NCBI GenBank assembly: GCA_024742475.1
Contig: JANSYI010000039.1
Location: 16,061 to 80,060 of the forward strand
DNA: 64,000 nucleotides
DNA from: a bacterium
Lineage (GTDB): Bacteria; Myxococcota_A; Polyangia; Nannocystales; Nannocystaceae
Reading direction: 5' to 3'
The notes under the pieces were generated by a model, which had not been told where the DNA came from, ran no database searches, and worked only from the letters and a program-made list of their open reading frames with translations. Below, one piece after another: positions 59,298-64,000 of the stretch (within the stretch, counting starts at the first letter, position 1; each line of letters starts with the position of its first letter). A program made the translations under genes and the position numbers.

Positions 59298-60253
59298 GTC
59301 TTCGATTCGTTGTTGTTGTGGTTGTTGTTCTCGAGTTTCGAGAGGGAAGCCGTCCTCGTCTTTGCCCACAGCCGCTCCAACCGGCGCCGCATCGAGAGCA
59401 CCTCCGCGTCGGTCAAGAAGGTCAGATCGGCGGCGATCATGAACACCGCAAAGGTCGCCAGCCCCATGACCGTCGCGATGCCGACGTGAAACGTCAGCGC
59501 GACGAAGAGCGCGAACCGGCGCGCGTGTCGATTGAGGGACACGAGGAACGGGAAACCGACCTGGAACACGACCGTCGTGTAGGCGAGGAGTGTCAGCAGC
59601 ACGGGGGCGTCGAGGAGCGGCTCGACGAGACCGGGCGTCGAGTACTGCTCGGTGCCAAGGGCGTAGTACAGCGCGGTGCCGTTGCGCCACGCCTCCCCAT
59701 GGAGCTTCGCCGCACCGGCGATGAAGTAGACGATGCAGACCTGAATCCACATCGCGACCAGGCCGGTGTTGTGAATCATCGCGCGAAGCTCTCGAGCCCA
59801 TGTAGGCAGCCGGTCGAGCCAGCGCTGTGCGCCTGGGCCCCGGACGTTGGTCAGCAGCGCGTAGGTCAGCAGGAGGTGCGTGAGGTTGTCGCCCCCGTCC
59901 CCCAGGCCCGGGAGGCGGTCGAAGGTCGAGCGCCAAAGCACGAGAACCGCCACGGTGCTCAGCGGCGCGAGGACTCCGAGCGTCCACGCCAACGTCACGG
60001 CGATGGACCCGAAGTACAGGAGTTCGAATCCAAGGTCGGACTGCACCAGCGAGTACAGGCCAAACATCCCCGTGTCGGCAGCCAGCTCAGCCGGGAAGAC
60101 CCCGCCCTGGCCGAGCAAGAAGTGGCGCCTCGGCAGGGCCGAGAGGTATTGGGAGAGGATCGTGCACCCGGCGATCACGCGCCAGACCACGAGGGCGCGT
60201 TGACCGTGCATGGTCGTGACGAGCCGATGCAGCCGACGGAGTGCGTCGTTCAC
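59294..60253 (-). CDS. HTTM-domain (SdpB-like) multi-pass membrane protein
   Basis: 319 residues from ATG 60253, which overlaps the DUF5819 stop (ATGA). Seven to eight membrane helices are visible. The HTTM signature is strong: ALVVWRVIAGCTILSQYLSA, LLLTYALLTNVRG, and above all CIVYFIAGAAKLHGEAWRNG and TALYYALGTEQYSTPGLVEP. This fold is shared by vitamin-K gamma-carboxylase and SdpB. SdpB of Bacillus is about 323 residues, close to this length. The C-terminus ends in an Asn/His run (NNNHNNNES). In SdpABC, SdpA and SdpB together activate the SdpC peptide; a similar maturation role is inferred. Confidence 0.85.
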   Translation of the reverse strand: MNDALRRLHRLVTTMHGQRALVVWRVIAGCTILSQYLSALPRRHFLLGQGGVFPAELAADTGMFGLYSLVQSDLGFELLYFGSIAVTLAWTLGVLAPLSTVAVLVLWRSTFDRLPGLGDGGDNLTHLLLTYALLTNVRGPGAQRWLDRLPTWARELRAMIHNTGLVAMWIQVCIVYFIAGAAKLHGEAWRNGTALYYALGTEQYSTPGLVEPLLDAPVLLTLLAYTTVVFQVGFPFLVSLNRHARRFALFVALTFHVGIATVMGLATFAVFMIAADLTFLTDAEVLSMRRRLERLWAKTRTASLSKLENNNHNNNESKT

Positions 60254-60918
60254 AGCGACACCTCCACGTAGTCCATGCGCGGCAGCGTCACGGCCTGCGC
60301 GTCGATCTCATCGACGTCGTGCCGGATCCCGAACGGCGGGATCTTTGCCCGCACGTCTCGCGCCTGAACGGAGATGACCTCCACGCCGGGGCGAACGAAC
60401 CGACGCTTGCACTCCGCAGACGCGATGCGCTGCAGATGCGCCTTGCCGCGCTCGAACTGGCGCGCCGCCTCCTCGTCGAGGGCCTCCAGGGCCTCCGTCG
60501 CCTGCTGTCCATCGAGGTGCTTCACCGCCCGGCGCTCGACCTCCTGGTTCAGCCCCAACGTTGGACGCATGCCTCGGAGCATTCGGCCCGCGGATCCGAG
60601 CCGGTTGACGTGGTGTTCCTTGACCAGAGGCGTCGTGACGTCGACCCACGGCGTCACGTGTTCGCCGTCTTCGTCGACCACGTGGCAGCGCACGTGGACG
60701 TACTGGTTGATGCCTGCGGGCTCGGGGGCGAACAGCTGCCAACGCTGCGAGAAATGCGGCAGGAGCCAGGCTCGAATCGCGGGTCGGGCCTGGAGGCTGA
60801 TCGGGTTGGGTGGGACGACGTACAGACCCACCAGCGTGAAGTGGACCAGGAGGAGCCCGAGCAGGCCGGGCACCGCCAGCAACGTCTTGGGCAGCGGGCG
60901 ATGATCTGGTGTCTGCAC
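60250..60918 (-). CDS. DUF5819/SdpA-like single-pass protein
   Basis: 222 residues from ATG 60918. One N-terminal membrane segment (TLLAVPGLLGLLLVHFTLVG) precedes a domain with LLPHFSQRWQLFAPEPAGIN, the typical P.F.Q.W..FAP.P signature of DUF5819 and, more distantly, SdpA (which has W.FF..P). The rest is beta then helical with many charged residues (RRAVKHLDGQQATEALEALD). It is the first gene of the five-gene run and overlaps the HTTM gene by 4 bases. The 163 bases between its start and the divergent hydrolase start hold both promoters. Confidence 0.8.
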   Translation of the reverse strand: MQTPDHRPLPKTLLAVPGLLGLLLVHFTLVGLYVVPPNPISLQARPAIRAWLLPHFSQRWQLFAPEPAGINQYVHVRCHVVDEDGEHVTPWVDVTTPLVKEHHVNRLGSAGRMLRGMRPTLGLNQEVERRAVKHLDGQQATEALEALDEEAARQFERGKAHLQRIASAECKRRFVRPGVEVISVQARDVRAKIPPFGIRHDVDEIDAQAVTLPRMDYVEVSL

Positions 60919-61081
60919 GAAGGGGCGGACGCGCTTCGATCAAGTTGTGACGGGAGAACTCCGTGCGACTTCACGGGCTCGGGGGCTGGGTCCCGCGTCC
61001 AACGGCTCGTCGTCGTCCTCGCGTGACGAAGGTCGCACTCTCGTCTGGAATCCTTCGGCCCACATCGGTGTCCAAGGGCCC

Positions 61082-62848
61082 GTGCGTTCATCACGACCCC
61101 GTGCACTCCTGCTCCTGAGCCTGCTCGCGACCGCCTGTGGCGACGACGTCACCGTGGCCTCGACCGACCAGGGAACCGGAGGGTCGAGCGACTCCACCAC
61201 TGGCGCCGTCGAGCTCACGACGACGTCCGGCGAGGAGAGCAGCACCAGTACCTCGAGCGGCGCGGCCGACGAGACCAGCTCCACGGGGGATGAGACCACC
61301 GGCGGCCCCGACCCTGCCCAGCCCCTGGATTGGCAAACCGACTGCCTCGCGGGCTCCTATGACTTGCGGCGCATTCACCCCGACCTGCAGTGCACCGCGA
61401 TCGAGGTCCCGCTGGACTGGGACGAACCGGATGGCGAGACGATCGTCGTTGGGGCGGTACGGATTCCAGCCACGACCCAGACCCGGGTCGGCACGTTCTG
61501 GACGCTCGACGGCGGCCCTGGGGGCTCGGGCCTCGGCTATCCGTTGGACGAAGGCTGGCGTGAGGAGATTCGGCAGGCGGGCTACGACATCATCGTCACG
61601 CCGCACCGCGGCACGTTCTCGCCGTACCTCTTGTGCGCCGCCGTCAGCAACACCAGCGCGGATTGCCTGGCCCAGGTCGAGGAGGACTGGGGCGACCGAC
61701 TGCAGCACTTCAACACCGTGGAAGCGGCCCGCGACGTGGGCGAGTTCATCCGGCGAGAGCAGGCCGGCGAAGACGAACGGGTGGTCGTCTACGGCGTCTC
61801 GTACGGCACCTACTGGGCGCAATTCTACGCGGGCGAGTTCCCCACCCAAGCCGACGCGATCATCTTGGATAGCGCAGTCCCCATGAACGGGGACCTCGCG
61901 CTGGAAGAGTATCTGGTGCAGGAGCAGGCCGAGCGGCTGCTGCAAGAATGCGTGGATGATCCTGTTTGCGGAGCCAGGGTTGGCTTCGAGTCGGGGGAAG
62001 CGTTCTCTGCGGCGGTCGTCAGCGCCATCGACGACGGCGACTGCGGCATGGGGGACGCTGGCCTGTGGGAAGAGTCGAACTTTCGCTTCTTGTTCGGGCA
62101 GCTGATCAATAGCGACCGCGTCCGAAACTACGTACCGCTGCTGGCCGCCATGCTCAGCCGCTGCGAGCCCGAGCTCAGCGCGACCGTGAACACTGCAATC
62201 AACGGTCTGTTCGGCGCGCTGGCGTCGAAGACGGGACCCGTCGAACAGATGCCGATCGGAGTCCCGCTGCACAGCCCGCGAAGACCGGCGACCGACGGCA
62301 CCCCGCCCGGGTTCGACCTGCTGTTCTCGGGTGCCCTGCAGTCGGCCGTGATCGCGACGACGATGCTCAGCGAAGACGCGGATCCTGCCCAGGCCGAGCT
62401 GGACGCGATGAACCACTTTGCTTCGCTCGGGTTCGGCACCTTGATGGCCGGCATCCAGGCCAACTGGAGCGGCCTACCCAAGGTCGAGTTCGACCGCGCG
62501 TTTGCGTCGGAGACTCCGATGCTCGTGCTCAACGCGACCTACGACTTGCAGACGGTCATGCCGTGGGCCGAGATCGTGGCTGAACAACACGGGGCCCAGC
62601 TGATCGAGTTCAACGATGGACAGCACGGCGTGACGCTGTCGGGCACGGGCGGCAAGACACTGCAGGGTGACCCCTGCGCGCGGGCGTTGATGTTCGAGTT
62701 CATGGACGACCCCGGTGAGCCGGTCGACGACAGCTGCGCGCAGGCCCTGCCCGCCGTCGACGTCAACCTCGAGCGGGCCGACCTCGTGGATGTGTCGATG
62801 GCCGCGTTCGGTACCGACGACCCGTGGTCGCTGTTGCCCGCGGAGTGA
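61082..62848 (+). CDS. TAP-like alpha/beta hydrolase lipoprotein (tripeptidyl aminopeptidase type)
   Basis: 588 residues from a GTG at 61082 (VRSSRPRALLLLSLLATAC, lipobox). A Ser/Thr/Glu linker to about residue 80 precedes an alpha/beta hydrolase of the SCO7095/TAP group: LDWDEPDGETIVVGAVRIPA, TFWTLDGGPGGSG (oxyanion region), nucleophile elbow VYGVSYGTYWAQFYAGEFP (about 240), acid candidate VLNATYDLQTVMPWA (about 485) and histidine FNDGQHGVTLS (about 515). The family trims short peptides from N-termini or hydrolyses esters. The usual DQRGTG is replaced by TPHRGTFSP. Eight to ten cysteines support an extracytoplasmic site. Confidence 0.9.
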   Translation: MRSSRPRALLLLSLLATACGDDVTVASTDQGTGGSSDSTTGAVELTTTSGEESSTSTSSGAADETSSTGDETTGGPDPAQPLDWQTDCLAGSYDLRRIHPDLQCTAIEVPLDWDEPDGETIVVGAVRIPATTQTRVGTFWTLDGGPGGSGLGYPLDEGWREEIRQAGYDIIVTPHRGTFSPYLLCAAVSNTSADCLAQVEEDWGDRLQHFNTVEAARDVGEFIRREQAGEDERVVVYGVSYGTYWAQFYAGEFPTQADAIILDSAVPMNGDLALEEYLVQEQAERLLQECVDDPVCGARVGFESGEAFSAAVVSAIDDGDCGMGDAGLWEESNFRFLFGQLINSDRVRNYVPLLAAMLSRCEPELSATVNTAINGLFGALASKTGPVEQMPIGVPLHSPRRPATDGTPPGFDLLFSGALQSAVIATTMLSEDADPAQAELDAMNHFASLGFGTLMAGIQANWSGLPKVEFDRAFASETPMLVLNATYDLQTVMPWAEIVAEQHGAQLIEFNDGQHGVTLSGTGGKTLQGDPCARALMFEFMDDPGEPVDDSCAQALPAVDVNLERADLVDVSMAAFGTDDPWSLLPAE

Positions 62849-62912
62849 CCCGCGGCTCGCACCACACAGGTTGCATGCCAGCGCGAAATCGCCCCATCAA
62901 AGAACAAAAAAA

Positions 62913-62935
62913 CGTATCTTGCGATACGACTATAA
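62913..62935 (+). promoter_or_regulatory. Possible promoter with small inverted repeat
   Basis: GTATC TTGC GATAC (about 62913-62926) is a 5-bp dyad and is followed by TATAAC (about 62930-62935), a good -10 element. An A-rich run lies upstream. It precedes the TPR gene at 62957. Confidence 0.45.
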
Positions 62936-62956
62936 CCAGTGCTAAAGATTGGGGGC

Positions 62957-63811
62957 ATGGCCACCCCAGCGCCTCCCGCCCTCGAGCTCTCCGACTCGGA
63001 CGTGCTGCTCATCGAGCCGGAATGGGCCCCTGCGGACTCGATTCCGATGCTGGACCTCTCGGCCATCATGGAGGTGCAGCCGGAGCCGGAAGACGTGCAC
63101 GAGCCGGAACCGGACGCGCCCGTCGCCCAGCCAGCCGCAATGCCGAGCCAACCCCGCCCTGAACCGAGATCGGCCGCGATTGCGTCGTTGTCGACCTCGA
63201 CTCCAGTCGCCGTGACCCAGGCGCCGCGCCCCTCCGACTCGGTCGTGATGTGGAAGCCGCGGCGAAGCTTCAGCTGGATCATGGGCACGGCGGCGGCCGC
63301 CAGCATGGCCGTCATCCTCCTGGGGTGGAGCCTCGTGCCGACGAGCGCGAGCGCCGAGCCACAGAGCGCGCCCGCTGAGCAGGAAGCCGTCATGGTGACG
63401 GCGGAGGCACCCGAGCCCGAACCGATGGCCGCCCCCGCGACGGAACCCCTCGAGGCGACACCCACCGGGCGCACGGCCGCGCGCAAGTGGGCGACGATCG
63501 GCAACCGGCAGCTGAAAGACGGCAGCCTGGCCACCGCGCAGAAGATGTTCGAGCGCGCGCTGGAAGCTCAAGCCAACAACCGCATGGCGCACGAAGGCCT
63601 CGGCAAGATCGCGCTGCGTCGCAACCAGCCGCGACGTGCCGTCGAGCGCCTGCGGTTCGCACTGAAGATCGAGCCGCGACGCGCCGAGAACCGTCGACTT
63701 CTTGGCCAGGCCTATGCCGCGCTTGGCCGCAAAGGCAAAGCGCGAACGCAGCTGCAAAAAGCCATCGAGTACGGCGACGTGCCTGCTCAGCAGCTGTTGA
63801 TGGACCTTTGA
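62957..63811 (+). CDS. Single-pass membrane protein with C-terminal TPR repeats
   Basis: 284 residues from ATG 62957 behind GGGGG; a GTG at 62939 is the alternative. About 100 acidic/Pro-rich residues are followed by one membrane segment (MGTAAAASMAVILLGWSLVP, about 112-131), a Glu/Pro/Ala stretch and a TPR domain of two to three repeats (about 180-275): GNRQLKDGSLATAQKMFERA, MAHEGLGKIALRRNQPRRAV, NRRLLGQAYAALGRKGKART. This resembles the C-terminal end of many myxobacterial kinases and FHA-linked proteins without the kinase. The TPR face is on the side opposite the acidic N-terminus. Confidence 0.85.
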   Translation: MATPAPPALELSDSDVLLIEPEWAPADSIPMLDLSAIMEVQPEPEDVHEPEPDAPVAQPAAMPSQPRPEPRSAAIASLSTSTPVAVTQAPRPSDSVVMWKPRRSFSWIMGTAAAASMAVILLGWSLVPTSASAEPQSAPAEQEAVMVTAEAPEPEPMAAPATEPLEATPTGRTAARKWATIGNRQLKDGSLATAQKMFERALEAQANNRMAHEGLGKIALRRNQPRRAVERLRFALKIEPRRAENRRLLGQAYAALGRKGKARTQLQKAIEYGDVPAQQLLMDL

Positions 63812-63885
63812 GAAGATCCAGTCCGGGGGAAGATCCAGTCCGGAAGACATGTAGTCCGGGAAGATCCAGTCCGGAAGACATGTGG
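63812..63885. repeat. Cluster of short direct repeats (GAAGATCCAGTCCGG)
   Basis: GAAGATCCAGTCCGG occurs at 63812-63826, 63829-63843 and 63860-63874. The latter two are each followed by AAGACATGT. The cluster starts directly after the TPR gene stop and is non-coding in all frames that I can support. The 115 bases that follow to the window end hold no gene I can call. Confidence 0.85.
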
Positions 63886-64000
63886 CTTCTCTCGAGTTCG
63901 ATCACCTGACCGCGCCCGCGAGCTGAGCCGATCGCGGGCGAAGAAAGCCTCGGTCCGTGAACTCCGACGCACGCCAACGCCCGAGTCCGCGCAGATCGGC

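Noticed and set aside
63812..63885. A CRISPR array
   Set aside because: The repeats are 15 bases, irregularly spaced by 2 to 16 bases, and no spacers of normal length or cas genes are present.

Overview
The window is about 64 kb of very GC-rich DNA. It is almost entirely protein-coding, with few long gaps, and contains no rRNA, tRNA, CRISPR array or insertion sequence that I can see. Gene content points to a Myxococcota bacterium, probably of the Nannocystaceae/Polyangia type. There are four transmembrane Ser/Thr protein kinases in 64 kb, one ECF sigma factor, one sigma-54 activator, and a FHA-LuxR fusion. There are two RCC1-repeat lipoproteins and a DUF1588/DUF1501 pair. About twenty secreted proteins share one layout: a lipobox signal, a long Ser/Thr/Gly/Asp linker, then a folded domain. 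The lineage is an inference from these features, not a database result.

Layout. Bases 1-6409: end of a CocE/NonD hydrolase, a Prx plus copper-storage operon (minus), a kinase, a basic lipoprotein, murB, a TetR regulator and a second kinase. 6420-10081: a small membrane protein and an ECF sigma factor, divergent from a kinase-TPR protein. 10078-12558: five tandem paralogous Cys-rich lipoproteins. 12670-15794: a membrane protein and a VWA lipoprotein. 15853-23236 (minus): ABC/HlyD/TolC export genes, an esterase, a zinc-ribbon protein and an EGSCGA-repeat lipoprotein, with a divergent regulator at 23330. 23712-30730 (minus): a sarcosine-oxidase-like flavoenzyme, a pair of GHKL ATPases and a DUF2237 protein. 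30752-34244: RCC1 and Tyr/Cys-rich lipoproteins, a sulfotransferase-like protein and a small hypothetical. 34251-45153: a sigma-54 activator with repeated TGTCTC/GAGACA sites, a phosphoesterase/ABC-class ATPase/MATE run, a receiver protein, small lipoproteins, and a kinase-TPR-FHA/LuxR operon. 45154-49636 (minus): DUF1588, DUF1501 and RCC1 genes. 49983-57274: a PAP2 phosphatase, a propeller-like lipoprotein, an operon of an AVEEA coiled-coil protein, an unknown protein and an ATP-grasp ligase, and a VWA lipoprotein. 57287-60918 (minus): two DUF5819/HTTM (SdpA/SdpB-like) pairs around a 204-residue secreted protein. 61082-64000: a TAP-like hydrolase, a TPR membrane protein and a short repeat cluster.

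Functional themes are envelope and surface biology (lipoproteins, VWA, RCC1, export) and phosphorylation-based signalling. Translational coupling through 4-nt start/stop overlaps is frequent and marks the operons: 10078-12558, 19791-23236, 24251-29583, 35800-38360, 42361-44555, 53639-56046, 57287-60918.

The best candidates for undescribed systems are the duplicated SdpAB/HTTM-like cluster (57287-60918), the five-gene array built on a DEMPDDLPAG signature (10078-12558), the intact-plus-degenerate GHKL pair (24251-29583), and the coiled-coil/unknown/ATP-grasp operon (52289-56046).
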